A stretch of 64,000 bases of DNA from Castor canadensis (GCF_047511655.1 NC_133393.1:156937779-157001778), one strand, 5' to 3'; shown: positions 47,690 to 60,340, counted from the first letter of the stretch. The notes: generated from the sequence alone by a model not told the origin. Made by a program: numbers and translations.

Positions 47690-47960
47690 GATTTCCTTTG
47701 TTCCCCAACAAGTTGTATGTCTGTCAGCGATGCACCCGCGGCAGCCTGTCCCACTGACAGTGTGTCAGTGCAGAGCCTCCACGGTAAGGAGCCCCACTGC
47801 CCGGCGAGGCGGACATATGGCTCCTGCCCTTGACGTGTTGTCAGGAGCTCATGGCAGGGCTTGTTTTGCCAAACACTGCACTACGGAGGAACACAGACTC
47901 CAACCTGGTTATCAAAATCTGACATTTCAAAACTGCCTGAGGAATTTTTAACTGTTGGGT
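47690..47960. other. CpG-retaining single-copy block
   Basis: Repeat-free, with CpGs at 'cagcgatgcacccgcggcagcc', 'tccacggtaaggag', 'gcccggcgaggcggacatatgg' and 'cttgacgtg', ending in AT-rich 'ctgacatttcaaaactgcctgaggaatttttaactg'. The sequence cacggtaagg at 47779-47788 looks like a splice donor, but no acceptor or convincing frame accompanies it. Candidate regulatory element, low certainty. Confidence 0.3.
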
Positions 47961-50039
47961 TTCCATGTCAACTGCATGCCTGGCTTCATCTGCGTCCGGC
48001 TTCCGGCTTGGCATCCTTGCCCGCCTTGGGGAGGACAGAGTGGCTTTGTGTGTGGCAGCTGAAGGCACACACTGAGTGCACACACTCATGGCGGCACTTC
48101 CTGTGGTCCAGGACAGTCTGCCCGTGCAGAGAGGCATTTCCTCTGTGTAGGGAGGTCACCCCTGGAGAGGGAGAAGAGGGCCAGGAGTCTTTAGGCCAAG
48201 ACCTGGGACTGGGTGCCCCCTGGACCTGGCTGGGTTGCTTGCAGGTGGCACTGTGGCTAGGGGAGATGCCAACCCAAAATAAAACTCAGCCAGGCTTCCA
48301 ATCTGACGGGAACTGGGAGACCTGCTGGCTGGACCAGATGACTGTGCATTGGTGGGAGGGTGGGACGGGGCAGACTGTTCTGTGGCTGTCCCTTTCCTCT
48401 GACTCTGAATACTAGGGCTGGTTGGCAAGGGTCAGTGCACTGCCCATCCTGTCGCCCAGAACAGGGACCCTAAGCACGAGGTTGCCTTCAGTCTCAGAGC
48501 ATGTCTAGGCAGAAAGGTGGCAGGGATGGAGATATGTCTGGCTGTGGAACCTGGGTGGTAGTGGCCTCCCCTCCCCTTTCCCAAAGTCCAGGACCCAGAT
48601 GGAAGGAAGGGGTGGGGACTCAAATCCTGACCCAGTGTTAATGGACCAGCCAGGGGCCTAGACCAACCTGGCTTGTCCCAGGCAGAGTCCTGAGGAGGTT
48701 GTCCAGGGTCCCATGAGGACTGAGGAGTTTGCAGCAAAATAAGAATCTAGGACAGGAAGCAAATGATCCCAGCACCTTCTCGAGGACAGGTGCCACCCAC
48801 CAGCCCCTGCAACCAGGGGCTGCACCCATTCTGGGGCACCCTGTGCCCAGAGTTTTCACCAAGATGGACAGCCAGCCCCTGGCTGCAACCTCCAAACAAC
48901 CCCACCTGCCTGACCCACTGCAGTGTCCCCAGAGCTGGGCAAGTTCCCTGTAAGGAGAAGGTAATAGGAGGAGCCTCGAGCAGGCTTAACACACTGTTCA
49001 ACAGGACCCTCAGGCCGATGGTGCTCCAGGAACTCTGAGCAGGGCTGATGGAGTCAGGGTCTGGAGGACAGGCGTCTAAGGCAGGCATCGCCCTTCCCTT
49101 TCCCCTGGGTCACTGGCAGATCTTGGGTGCTCATCCACCTGCCTGGCCTGGCCTGAGTCATTCTCCCTGGAGGACTTCAGCAGAGGTAGCTGCAGTTTGT
49201 AGGCCCAGTGGCTTGTTTGGCTCCTCCTGCCAGAGCCTAAGAGGAGTTCTTACATTCTTACAGGGTATAACAAATAAAGGGCTTGTGGTTTGCAAGGCCT
49301 GAATGATTTCTATCTGGCCTTTCCCTCATAGATTCTTCTGACTCCCGGCTTCATGAGGACAGACAGAGATGGGAGCCAGGGCTGAGTAGGCCTTGGAGGA
49401 GAATAATCCTGGAAAAGGAGAGGTTGGGCTGATCTAGGCCTGGCCCTTATGCTGGCTGTCCATGAGTCAAGTTTCCAGGTCTGAGTGATTGGGGTAATCA
49501 GATTCTGACTGATGAACTCTCCCTCCTTGGAACTCTTTAAAATACACGGTACAGCTCCTGGGGTATTGTGGAGAGTGCACCACAGGTGGAGTGATGGCCT
49601 AAATCAGTATAGTAGTCAGTCACTGTTCCGTACCACATCGAGTAGCAGTCCCCTTGCTCCTGTGTGGGAGGGTTGGTTGGCTGGGCCAGACTCTAGGCAC
49701 AGGTCAGCTGGCCGGGCTCCAGGCTGCAGGACAGTCTCAAGTGGTCTCTATGTGCCTCCACCAGTTCTTGCCTCATGTCTGGTCTTGTCATGGCAAACCC
49801 ACCCCACCATAAGACACCAAACTCATCCACAAGAGCTCAGCCAGGGCTCCTGTATGGATCATATCCATGACATTCCTTTGGCCAAAGTAGGTCACCAGGT
49901 TGCTCCCAGCATCAGAGGGGCAGGGAAAAAGTCCCTTCTCACTGCATGCACAACTGGGGAGCAGTGATGGGCAGTAATCCAGCCCACACCCTGGGGCATG
50001 GGGGCTGGCCACAGGTCCACGGAGAGAGGTCTGGAATTG

Positions 50040-50330
50040 AACCACTTTTATCTCCTTTCTTACGTCTGTCTTTTACTGCATGTTTTATAAAGTGTGCGGT
50101 GGATTTATATTTTAAGAATGAGTAAATGTATACATGGGGGAATGTCTGTTGCTCTTGTAAGAGAGGGGGATGCACACGTGTGGGTTTGGACCTGTAGGCT
50201 ATTGACACTGCCTTCTCTTCCAGCCTCCATCAGGCTGGCCTGGATTCTACTGAGAAAAGCACCTCAGGGCCTTCTGCTGACCTGCAGAGTAATTGCCATT
50301 TTCAGACCTTGCTTTCTTGGTAAATAATGA
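50040..50330. promoter_or_regulatory. AT-rich single-copy stretch beside a CpG-retaining block
   Basis: Repeat-free sequence with 'ttttactgcatgttttataaagtgtgcgg', 'ggatttatattttaagaatgagtaaatg' and 'cagagtaattgccattttcag'. It leads directly into the CpG-retaining block at 50332. No frame or RNA fold is identifiable by eye. Confidence 0.3.
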
Positions 50331-50331
50331 C

Positions 50332-50590
50332 ATTTCTTCGTCTCGCAGAGGACGCCGGCTGTATGGAAATGAAGATAAGGTCCATTCAGCCAGGACCCTG
50401 GAGAGGTGGCCAGAAAGACCCTGGTGGGCTCCCAAATTGGTTTATTTGCTACATAATCAGTGGCGAAGAAGGCGCAGTAATGGGACATGGGCGGCTCTGC
50501 AGACGGCGCAATTCTGCAGAGGGAGCACCGGCCGGGGGATCACTCCAGAGCCGCTCTTCCCGTTCCCCGGCAGGAAAAGCACTTTGATTT
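50332..50590. promoter_or_regulatory. CpG-retaining single-copy block, candidate enhancer or cryptic exon
   Basis: About 14 CpGs are retained ('cttcgtctcgcagaggacgccgg', 'gtggcgaagaaggcgcag', 'gggcggctctgcagacggcgcaatt', 'caccggccgggggatc', 'gagccgctcttcccgttccccggc') in an intron otherwise poor in CpG. A pyrimidine-rich run ending in cgcag at 50348 resembles a splice acceptor. Possible donors (gataaggtcc near 50379, ggagaggtgg near 50408) are weak. The more likely reading is a conserved, unmethylated regulatory element. Confidence 0.35.
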
Positions 50591-52369
50591 CCCACTTGGC
50601 ACCTGGAATGAAACAAATAGAATTACTGTGTTGACTTTTCCTAAAGACAAACTTACCTTCGAGCGGTGCAGTTCATCTATGCAACTTTCTTTTCTACCTT
50701 CTGGATTTGTTTTTAAGCAGGCACAGCTGATGGAAGCTTGGTGCACGCCAGGTAGCTGTCAGGAATGAAGACTGAAGTGTTTTGCAAAGAGCCACAGCTC
50801 AAAACTGCAGTGTGCTGACCACCTGCCCTCAGGGGCACCTGCTCTATGGGAGAGGATACCAGTGAGCAAATTAGTAAAAAGGCACCAGGTGTTGCCACCA
50901 GTAAGCCACCATGGATTACAATAAGGGCCCAAGAGCCGCAGAAAGGCTTCTGGGATCAGTTGGTCACGAGCGGTCACTCGTAAGAGGTAACACTGTAGCT
51001 GAGTCCTGGACTACAGGAAGAAACAGATGGAGAGTCTTTCAGTTTGCACACTCTGCTCATCTGGGACTCGGGACCAGGCCTCAGTCAGAGGAGGGGTGGG
51101 GACTCAAGCAGGGTGGGACCTGGACTCTGGGGATGATGAGGAGTCTGGGCCGAGAAGAAAGGCTCAGGGATCCTGGATCGACAGACAGAGCTCTGGGTCT
51201 TCTCCAGCCCAGCCCAGCTTTATCAGGGTTTTGAGTCCTCTAGGAGCTGAGTCCCAGGAAAACCCAGCATGAACAGGCTCCTGATTGTATGACAGCTACA
51301 CCCAATCTAGCCCAATAACCAAGGGGCCCCTTGACTCCTACCATCTGCTCCCCCTGGGCTGGACATTTCCCCGTCCAGATGCATCTGCTGGCCAGCACCA
51401 GGCTGTGCTGTACCCTCTTCAGGGCACAGGTCTGGGGGCAGTCTAAGATCCTTTCTTCCAGGAGGAGGCTGAGAGCCATTCTGGCTGGAGCAGTGTAGGT
51501 CTCAAAGGTGTCCTTGAACAAGGAGCTGCAGATGGGGATGGGCTGTAGCCAGTGGGGAGGGGCCAGTGCCCCTGGACCTGGTGAGGCTCTCACCAGCCTG
51601 TTGGCCAGGAAGCCTGGCAAACATTAGTCAGAATGGACGCTGCTGGTCCGGGAAACTTCCTTCCACAAGCCGCTTGTTCCAGGGTCACCTCTTGAGAAAG
51701 ATGTGAAATGTCACACTCTTGAGAAAGATGGCCAAGTTGCTCATCCCCTCTGCTCGCCAGTCTTCCTTGGTTGAATGAGTTACTGATGCTCTTGACCTGT
51801 GGGTCTCCCAGCTCCTGGTTGAATCCTGAAGTCCCACCAAGTGGTGAGAAGCACCAGCATGCAGACCCACACAGAGTCCGCCTTTTGTCATCTCAATGGC
51901 GCCTGAATCCTGGTCTTGATTCCCTTTCTCAAGGTGCCGCACTAGAATAATTTCTTAATTCATCAGGTTTTCCTCCTTTGCACAACAATGCAATTGAGAA
52001 CCTAGTCACTAACACACTGGGGAACACGCAGCCTCGGTTTTCACTTTGGATGTTTAGAGGAAGGTTTGGGCCCAGCTGTGGGTATGATGTGTGGTGCAGC
52101 TTCCTGTGCTCACCTGGGCACTAAGGCACAGGATGAGCCTGGTGGCAAAAGCAGGCAGGATGGAGTTAATCCAGGACCATCACTGCAGTGTCTGCTGGAG
52201 GGGCCTTACCTCAGGGGTGTATCTGTGTGATCTCTTAGCGTGTGGCTCTGTAGCTGACCCTCTTCAGTCTCTCCCTCCACCTTCATGTGACCCTCGGCCT
52301 ATTCTTTGCTTTCCACGAGGACACCAGCCCTTGGGTGCAGGGCTGTCGCACCCAGTTTGCACCCTCTTC

Positions 52370-52474
52370 TTAACTAATCATACCTGCAGTGACTCTATTG
52401 CAAATAAGGCCCTATTTTCTGTGGGGCCAAGACTTGAATATTTCTTTTGTGGAGACACAGTTCAACCCATAAAG
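52370..52474 (-). repeat. MaLR (MLT1-like) LTR fragment, antisense
   Basis: On the minus strand it reads 'ttatgggttgaactgtgtctccacaaaagaaatattcaagtcttgg' then 'agaaaatagggccttatttgcaatagagtcactgcaggtatgattagtta', the 5' end of an MLT1-type LTR in order. It is truncated on its left. A short MIR-like 'ctctgggcctcagtttccccag' follows at 52488-52509. Confidence 0.75.
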
Positions 52475-53439
52475 GAAAGGTAACCACTCTGGGCCTCAGT
52501 TTCCCCAGCTGGCATCACCCTTGGGAGCTTTTTCTACAGACCTTTAGGGCAGGATAGGGAAGGCGACATCTATTGTTCTCAAACAGCTGACCACCCACGA
52601 TGCCCACCTAAACCTGGTGTGTGGGACACTTCAGGTTGGGGGATAGTGCCTGGTTCCAGCTTTCCCTCAGAGGACAACAGATGCCTATGAATAGACCGTG
52701 GCCTCCCAGCCTGCCTATGCCAGGGAACCTGCAGGACCTGGCTTCAGACAGCTGGGCGTAAGTTTGAGTGGTGGCCCCAAGTGGTCTGCAGTGGCTCTGG
52801 ACCAGGTCAGAAGAAGAGTGGTCAGCCTCGGCCACAGCCCACCTCTAGAAATGGCCACTCTGGGACACTAGTTTTGAGGGACAGGCGGTGTATCAGAAAG
52901 TTTGGGGGATCTCTTTTTCCTTAGGAATGGAACTTATCCTGGCCGTGTGTGTGCGCAGGAGGCAACCAGTCAGCCCTGGCATTCAGTGAATCAGGCCTGT
53001 GTGTGTAGGACTAGATGCAGGAAATGACTTTGCTCACGTCAGTGTGACTGTGAAAGCACTCGGTCCAGCCTTTGCCCTGAGGCTGGATGGGGATGTATGC
53101 TAGCCAGTACCGTTTCCAGGAGGCCCAATACCTCCAGGCCTTCACTGAGCCATGCACCTGGGGGTGCTGAGGGCCCCTCCAGAGCCCATGACCAGGACTG
53201 TCTGGCCCCCAAGCCTGGGCCAGCCTTGGGAGCCACTCACACCCATGGGGTTCAGTTAGGTTGCAGACAGCTGGGAAGACCGAGCTTTACCCACCATGGA
53301 GTGGGTGATTGTGAACGTTGTGAGGCTGCTGCAGGGCACTTGGACCCTGCTAGGTGGGCAGGAATCAGACCCTCCCCAATTGTGCATCCCTGCCTCAAAG
53401 TCAGGGGGGCTTTGAGTCAGGCCCATTCAGCAGACACCG

Positions 53440-53510
53440 AAGTGGCTTGCCCAGGAGTACACAGTGGGGAGAGCAGTTGGGGTCTGTGTCCACTCCAGTC
53501 CCTCATATGC
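53440..53510 (-). repeat. MIR SINE fragment, antisense
   Basis: 'gaagtggcttgcccaggagtacacagtggggagagcagttggggtctgtgtccactcca' matches the antisense MIR core 'aagtaacttgcccaaggtcacacagctagtaagtggcagagctggg'. Short and diverged. Confidence 0.6.
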
Positions 53511-54819
53511 CTTTCCTGGCTTGGTGGCACTGAAAACTAGGCTCACCAGGACCAGCCCTATTAGCCAGGCTTGTTCCCGCCTGTGGCAGAGGTTGGCCTC
53601 AGTTGTCTTTTGCAATAACATTTGTGGAACATAAAGACAAAAACCATCGTAAAAGAATCATAAAATATAACCATGGCTATGAAACAGGATTTGAATGGAT
53701 GGAGGTGACCTTTCAGGCCACTTGGAGAAAATGTCACCCAGAAAGAGCAGCTGCAGGATTTCCCTCGAGGGCAGCTTCCCCTGAGCTGGCCCTGACCAGG
53801 TTATCGGCCACCCTCCCATAGAAGGACTCTGAGGTGCTGAGGGAGCCTTACCATATGGCTGAAGTAAGGATTGCTCACTGCAGTCTGGGCAGGGAAGGCC
53901 AGGAGTAGTGTTGTGGTCCAGCCCACCCAGCCTCTCCCTCCTCTCTACTCTTGCCTTCGTGGGGTGACTGGCTAGCAGAACCCTGGACTCCCTGGTCTGT
54001 TTGGTGCCCTACTGTAGGCCAGGCTGGGAGGTCATTCCTGCCCAAGGGGGATGGTTAGGTTCTAGACAGGCTGGGAGTATGGGCCAGACAGGTGTTTCCC
54101 TCAGGTGGGTATCTTGGCTCACGAGACCCTTACTCACAGGAGAGCAGACCCAGGTGGGGATGGGGTGGTAGAGATGGGTTGAGGGTCAGGGCTGCAGCTG
54201 GCTCCTGTAGGAAAGAGGCGCCAGCTACTCTCAAACTCCATGAGAATCTGAATCCCATTCTGACAGGCCCTGGGGCTGGTGGGCTCCAGGTGGCCCACAA
54301 TGGTAGACATCTTAATGGCTGTGTGGCCACACTTGCAGTCACTTGGGTGCTCCATGGGTTCAGCATGGTGCTATAGGGCCCAGCCACTCTAACCTGCCAT
54401 TTTGTGGCAAATCCATCAGCCAGAGCATGTGGTAGTCTCTCTAGGTAGAGACCCAGGGGCATCCTCCCAGTGGAGCCTGTCTTTGTGTAACATCTTGATG
54501 TCCTTCCCTCTCCAGAACTCCAGGGCCTGGACCTGATGGCCATCTCCATTTCCTCACCCTCAATGATCACTAAGTGTGTGGCCAAACCTAGCTGTGATGC
54601 TCCTGACCCTGGCTGAGTGGGAATGCTGGGCCCTCTCACCTTGTAGACCTGGGAGCATCCTCCACCCTGAATTATTTTCCCATTTTGTAGGAGAATGGCT
54701 GGCACAGGGCAAAGTGGTATGCTGACTTGGGGCGGATCCCAGATTCTTGCCCCCGCTCCAAGGCCAGTCCTGGGCTTGCTGGGCTCCATCAGACAGCAAT
54801 GGAGGAGACATCCGACAAG

Positions 54820-54940
54820 CCATCACTTTATTGAAATATGCAGACCTCTGCACCGAATGCTAATTTGGGCTTTATTCAAATGAGCAGCAGCACCGGGAGG
54901 GTGGGAACAGTGTTAATTACATTAGTGCCATGCCAGCTTC
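54820..54940. promoter_or_regulatory. AT-rich single-copy island with TAATTA site (candidate element)
   Basis: 'cactttattgaaatatgcagacc', 'ccgaatgctaatttgggctttattcaaatgagcagcagc' and 'gtgttaattacattagtgcc' (TAATTA at 54914-54919) lie together in repeat-free DNA with two retained CpGs. The layout resembles a homeodomain/POU-rich enhancer. Function is inferred. Confidence 0.35.
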
Positions 54941-57214
54941 CTCGGGCTGGGGAAGAGCAGGCGCCAGCTGTGTTGAGGTGGCTTGCATTTTTTACCTGCT
55001 TTTTTTCTCCTGCCCAAGGGGGATGGTTAGGCACACTGAGAAGTAGCTCTGAGAATTTGCTGTGTCCCGAGAGCTGTCGGCTGTGTGTGGGTCTCGGTTA
55101 CCCATCTGGGCCACAGGGAAACCTACTTGGAGAACTTCTCGAGTTCTGGCTTTTACTATAATCAGGGGTAGGACAGGGCACCTCAACCTGGGCAGAGCTT
55201 GCCAACAAGGCATGATTTGGGATCTTATGCAGGAGTGTGACTGAGTGCACATGGAATGAGTGCAGGAGGAGGCCAGCCAGGCAAAGGGCAAAGGGCTCAA
55301 GTTCTGAAGCCCTCTTCCCTGTCCCTAGGCCTGAAAGGTCAGAGTGAGTGGACTCAGTGGACTTGTTTCTCACAGGGCAACAGCTACTCTGGAGCTGTCT
55401 TCCCTTCTCAGGGAGAGCACAGCTTGCCCTGCCCCCAGGGCTTCAGTCAACAGGAAAAAGACTTCTCCCAGACTCAACCATCACTGGGGTGCTAGGCGAG
55501 TTTCAGGTCCACAGGAGATGGTTTACATTTGTAGACTCTACCATGCTCTCTCTTTTTCTTCTTCTTCTCTCCTGCTCTTTCCGTCTGCTAGCTGGAGCCC
55601 TTCTTCCTAACCTTAGTCATGGCTTCCATCTTGCTAATGCTGCCTGTCCTAAGTTCTTCTTGATGATTTGCCTTATGGCAGCCTTGCTCAAATGCTTGGT
55701 GGGCCTGTCTTGGGTGAGGGGCTGTACCTGTCCCCCATGACAGCACTTACTAGAATTTGTTGTAATTGTTGTTATTTGGCAGCTGCTTGACCTAGGGGAT
55801 CCCCGTGGGGTCAGCAAACCAAGTGTCTGCTCCCCTGCATCTGGAATGCCTAGCAGACAGTCAGCACATGGAAGATGGGAGGTGCTGGGCAAATGTTTCC
55901 GAAATGTGCAAATCTTACTTGGTATCTGGCCACTGCCTTGCAATCTTTCTGGAACGGAGTTAGCATTGTGGAGGATCCTGTGTTGGTGATAGGAGAAGTA
56001 GAGGGTTCCAAGACTCTCCCTGTTCCCAGCCTGAGACTGCCTAGGAAGACAGGGTTGGTGCCCAGAAAGAATAGAAGCGGGGCTCTGATCCTCACAGAGC
56101 CCTGGAGTAGAGAGGGAGGGAAAACTGTCCCTAAGCCCTATCCCCTGTTGGCGGCACTTTTTCAGCAATGCACCAAGTCTGGCCAGGCAGAAACACCCAG
56201 TCATTGTCTGGTGTGCGAATGAACGCACAGATGAATGACAGAGTGAGTGAATAAGTGCTGCCTGTGCTGCCTGGAAGTGGGTGCTCTATGGTATAGAGCC
56301 TGCCCAGTGGAACTGTTAGGAGGTTCCTGATGGCTAGGCCCAGCATAAGGGCAGAGGGAGGGAGCCTGAGTCATACTGGGACCCCAAGTTCTGGAACTGA
56401 GTCTCTCAAGAGCATTGGAATTGCCCCAGTGGTCACCTGGGGGACCAGTCAGAGACCTCTGTGGGTAGCTGGCAGGCAATAGGCTCTTGAGTCAGGGAGG
56501 ACTCACCAGCCATAATGGAAAAGGTGTGTGCTCTCCAAGGGGACTCAGGACATGACGTGAGAAAGGCCATGGACAAGCTTACTCCTTCAGTACCCCCCTC
56601 CCCCAGCCCTCACGGGGAGCTCGGTACCAGCAGCTTCTCTCTGCGATGTTAACAGCAGCTCATGCGTGGCTCCCTTTGAGCACTGGACGTATGCAGGGTC
56701 ACCAGCCTTGAGCCAGGCTTATTCCTGCAAAATCCTTGGTTCCTTTGGCAAACACGTGCTGTGCTGAGCACAGGATGACCCTCAGAGATCTGTCAGTGAC
56801 CCAAGGGACAAAGACTGCCCTTTTGGACCACAGGGAGGAGGAAGTGGGTGGGAGTGGATGGCTTTTCTATTTTCTTGACCTTTTTTGGCCCACCCTCATA
56901 CATGGAACAAGAGAGGCAGAGGTAGTGCTGACTATTGACAAAGCCATTAGCACAAAGTCCTCCAGTCCTTCCCATCCCTCAGGCCTACCTGTGAGGCCAT
57001 CCAGTGGTAAGTGGGCCCACTTTGTATTCACATCCAACACACACGGCCAACAGATTCTCCCGCAGTCCAAGAGAGGCCTCGTGGAGTTGCCTGCTTGGGG
57101 CTAGTTACTTTTGGAAACCCCAGGCCCTGGCTTTGTACATGGTGAGGTCCCACCAGCTCTCACAGAAGGCAGCTTGCTGACTGCAGTGTTACTACTGGCT
57201 GCCTTGACTTGGTT

Positions 57215-57500
57215 CAACAAGGATTGAAAATCTCCAGTTGGCCAGACTCAATCTTTGTCTTGTTCAAAAACAGTTTGTTTTTCCCAACTCTGTCCAAGTC
57301 TGTTTTAATCCACCAAAAGAGAAGCTAAGTTTGATAAATAAAAGAAGATTAAAAATGGTAGAGAAAAATGTGTTTTCCCCCCCGCTCCCAAGAGAGTACT
57401 GCCAAAATTGAAGTGTAGGAACTAAAATAGAGATGATCAAAATGTCTGATGGTATCTATATTTTCAAATGAAAAGGCAGAGGCAGCCTTCAGCAGAAGCA
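57215..57500. promoter_or_regulatory. AT-rich single-copy island (candidate element)
   Basis: The segment has 'caacaaggattgaaaatctcc', 'ctttgtcttgttcaaaaacag', 'aagtttgataaataaaagaag' and 'ctgatggtatctatattttcaaatg'. No SINE or LINE similarity is evident, apart from the chance that the A-rich middle derives from an old LINE. Lower confidence than the other islands. Confidence 0.25.
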
Positions 57501-58024
57501 CTTATGGGAAGATCGGCGGGCCTGGCACTGACCTCATAGCACACATCTTCCTGTGTGCTATGTGGGTGGAAGGCAGGATTGGAGCCTAGTTTCCTCCGCT
57601 GGTGGATCTTGTGGGCCGCCCTCCACAGGGGGCGTTGTGCACAGTGGGTCAGGGGATCCCTGAATTAATGAGGGGCTGTTGAGCCCTGTGTTTAGAACTT
57701 TCAGGGATTCCTTGGCTGTGGGAATCCCCTAAACCAGCCATTCATGGTGTCTAGGACGCTGAAGAAGGGGTGGTGAGATGGCTTTGCCTGTGATGTCACC
57801 TTAGGACTGAGCCTGGGGCCCCTCCCCTGGGCTGAGGAGGGATGTGCTCTTGTTACTGGGAGCTTAGCCAGCATTTGAGCAGCCAGACTCTTTTCATTGT
57901 GTAAGGACAGTTGTGACAGCCATAGCAAGTCATCCTCAGGGCCCTGCCTCATGGGCTAGAGCTTGGTTTCTTCTTTACGAATGTTTTCTGATTGAATTTT
58001 CACAACTGCCTTCTGAACTGGTGG

Positions 58025-58195
58025 CTCTGAGTGAGGTCCAAGCTAGCCATCAGCCTGGCCTGCGGATGAGTTAGAAATGCATTTGCCAGCTCCCCCAAGC
58101 CTGCTGAGTCAAAAACTGGGGAGGGGAACTGGGTTTCCCCATCTCCCTTTGTGGGGGTTCTGATGCATGCTACAGTTTGGAACGTGCTGCTGTAA
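58025..58195. repeat. MER5-like DNA transposon
   Basis: 'gcggatgagttagaaatgcatttgccagctccccc', 'cctgctgagtcaaaaactggggagggg' and 'tctgatgcatgctacagtttggaacgtgctgctg' follow in order a MER5-type hAT element as seen in other placental genomes ('agaaatgca..', 'actgaatcagaa..', 'attaaagtttgagaagcactg'). Near full length and diverged. Strand is left open because the element is partly palindromic. Confidence 0.7.
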
Positions 58196-58863
58196 GGTAC
58201 AGTGAACCCCCTCTCCTTTTATAAGTGGGAAAGGTTTACAGATTGATGTGCAGTAAGTAGCTCAACATTCTGTGGCTAAACAGTGACTGAGGAGTTGTCA
58301 TTCTAGGCAGCTCACTTGAGCCCCCGCACCCTGGCTTTGTGCTGTGCATGTTTTGATGTCCTAGAGGCAGGAACGGTGGCCCTGAGGCCTCTGCTCTGGT
58401 GAATGAAGCCCCAAGAGTACCAAGTAGAGGATCCTGCCATGGCAGGTGGCGTCCCATTACTTCCCTGTGGCACACTCATGCATGTGCACACTGATAGGGC
58501 GTTGATCTCTGCAGGGTTGTTCTTGTTTCTAAAGCAAATGTAGCGAAGACAATGGCTTGACATGCTATGTGCCACCATGTTCCTGTGCTCCAGATGCCCT
58601 CCCCCCACCCCTCTGCACACGGACAGTGACCTTGAGTGTGACTTTCTGTGCTCTTTAAGTCAGCATGAGCTTGGATTCTCAACCACTCTACATTTTTGAA
58701 ATTGAGTGCCTTTCTCAGCTGTGGCCTCAAATGTGCCGTGTAACAACTTGAGAAGTCAGTGGTTCATGATGCCACATGTCTGTCGTCAGCGGGGGTGGCC
58801 CCAGCTGTGTGTTTCTGGGCCAGCCACAGCGTGGCTAGACTGGACCCAGGTCTCAGGCCCCAG

Positions 58864-58888
58864 GGTGTATGTGTGTGTGTGTGTGTGT
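58864..58888. repeat. Short (TG)n microsatellite
   Basis: About 12 TG/TA dinucleotides with one TA interruption at 58868-58869. Confidence 0.9.
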
Positions 58889-59130
58889 CTTTGCTGAGGT
58901 TCTCCTGATCTTGGTACAAGGCCCAGGTTGTGTGTTAAGTTCAAGACTGCTCCCCAGAGGGCACACTGCTTCCCAACCCCACACACCAGCAAGTCTCACA
59001 GTCTCCGGCCCTGCACAGAGCCCAGCATCAGCAGGGTAGGGGTGGGAGTGAATATTCTCCAAGCCATCACCCAACATTCACAACCCTGTATGTCTCTCCG
59101 TGCCCCTTCAGTCCAGTCTCCCATAGTACC

Positions 59131-59165
59131 TGGCATCCAGCAGCTGCTTAGTGAATGTGTGGCTC
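59131..59165 (+). repeat. MIR 3' tail
   Basis: 'tacctggcatccagcagctgcttagtgaatgt' matches the MIR 3' end 'gcctggcacatagtaggtgctcaataaatgt'. Only the tail is recognisable. Confidence 0.5.
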
Positions 59166-59179
59166 CTTGCTGGACTAAA

Positions 59180-59420
59180 GTCTATTGTTTTCCCTGAATT
59201 CATTGCCTTTCTGGGAATGAAACTATGTACAATACCACCACACCCACGCTGCAAAGAGCCGTCTGGCCAGAGAGATTCTTCACAGAAGTCAAATTGACCT
59301 AAAGAGGAGTTTTCAGATGTGAGATGCAAATCCGTTGGCATGAAATGACACCATTGGTTTCATCGTAAATTGTGTCCTCCGTAGAAGCACAGAGTAAACA
59401 CACGTCACTCTTGTCTCAAG
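59180..59420. promoter_or_regulatory. Single-copy island (candidate element)
   Basis: Repeat-free sequence of balanced composition with scattered CpG ('cccacgctgc', 'gagccgtctgg', 'aatccgttgg', 'tcatcgtaaattgtgtcctccgtag'). It differs from the CpG-poor flanks, which may reflect constraint. No clear factor-site cluster is visible. Weak candidate. Confidence 0.25.
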
Positions 59421-59724
59421 TAAACGAGCCCAAGTCTCAGCCAAGAGCAGAATTCACGATCCCTGTGTTCTGCCTTACTTATCAAGGACCCATGGCCCAA
59501 TGGTCTGCAGTTAGTAGACGCTTGAGTTTTCAGCCTAGGCTCGCTGCTGATACCCACACCTTGGCTTGTGCAAATTACGTGGACTCTCAATAAATGCTCT
59601 GAAGAACAGGCACTTTGGGGATACTGAGTCCCACCTGGGCGCTGGGCAGCTGGTGGCCCACTCAGAGCAGGAGTTGGAATTTCTAGCTCCAGATCTGTGT
59701 GACATGAACCTTGTGCATCAAGTG

Positions 59725-59810
59725 AATCTGCATGCATTTCAGAAGGTGGCCCTAATTCAAATTTAAATATTATTGATCATATCCATGTGGTGGCATTTGA
59801 AGAAGGGGAT
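59725..59810. promoter_or_regulatory. Short AT-rich core (candidate element)
   Basis: 'gtgaatctgcatgcatttcag' followed by 'cctaattcaaatttaaatattattgatcatatccatgtgg' gives a dense run of homeodomain/POU-like cores and an inverted TTTAAATAT core. Repeat-free, about 85 bp. Composition evidence only. Confidence 0.25.
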
Positions 59811-60169
59811 AAAATGGGTGGTGCCAAGCAGGCTATGAGAACACAACAGAGGCGGGCACAGGTGCTTCTTGTCCAACCTCGGCTGGTCCTGTTCATCCTT
59901 CTGGGAAATGGCCATTCCAGAGGGTCCTCCAGGGTAGGGGCTAGGGCAGGGCCAGTGTCAGGCTTTGCACCTTGGGACCAGGCTGCACTGGGTTGGGATC
60001 CATCTTCCACCCTAACCGTGTGTGGCCATGAGCAGTGGGCAGAGCTTCGACCCATGTGCACTGAGAGTCAACACTGCCCTTGCCCAGGCACATGGGCTGT
60101 ACACAATGATGGATTCATGGGACCAAGCCCAAACTGGAGCTCCATGTGCTCTCAAAGACTTGTTTTTGT

Positions 60170-60340
60170 TGGTGTTCACTGACAGCTTACTATGCCCTGG
60201 GCGCACGTCCAGATGGTTTACACATAGTGACTCGTCCTTCTGCATCCCTGTGAGGTGGATGGCCCCTCTTTCCAGCAGGAGCTGAGTCACAGAGCAGTTC
60301 AACAGTGGAGCACGTGAGATGACCAGTGTGTGGTAGAGGC
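60170..60340 (-). repeat. MIR SINE, antisense, near full length
   Basis: 'cactgacagcttactatgccctgggcgcacgtccagatggtttacacatagtgactcgtcc..catccctgtgaggtggatggcccctctttccagcaggagctgagtcacagagcagttcaacagtggagcacgtgag' tracks the antisense MIR consensus from its tail into the core. Diverged, as expected of MIR. Confidence 0.8.
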
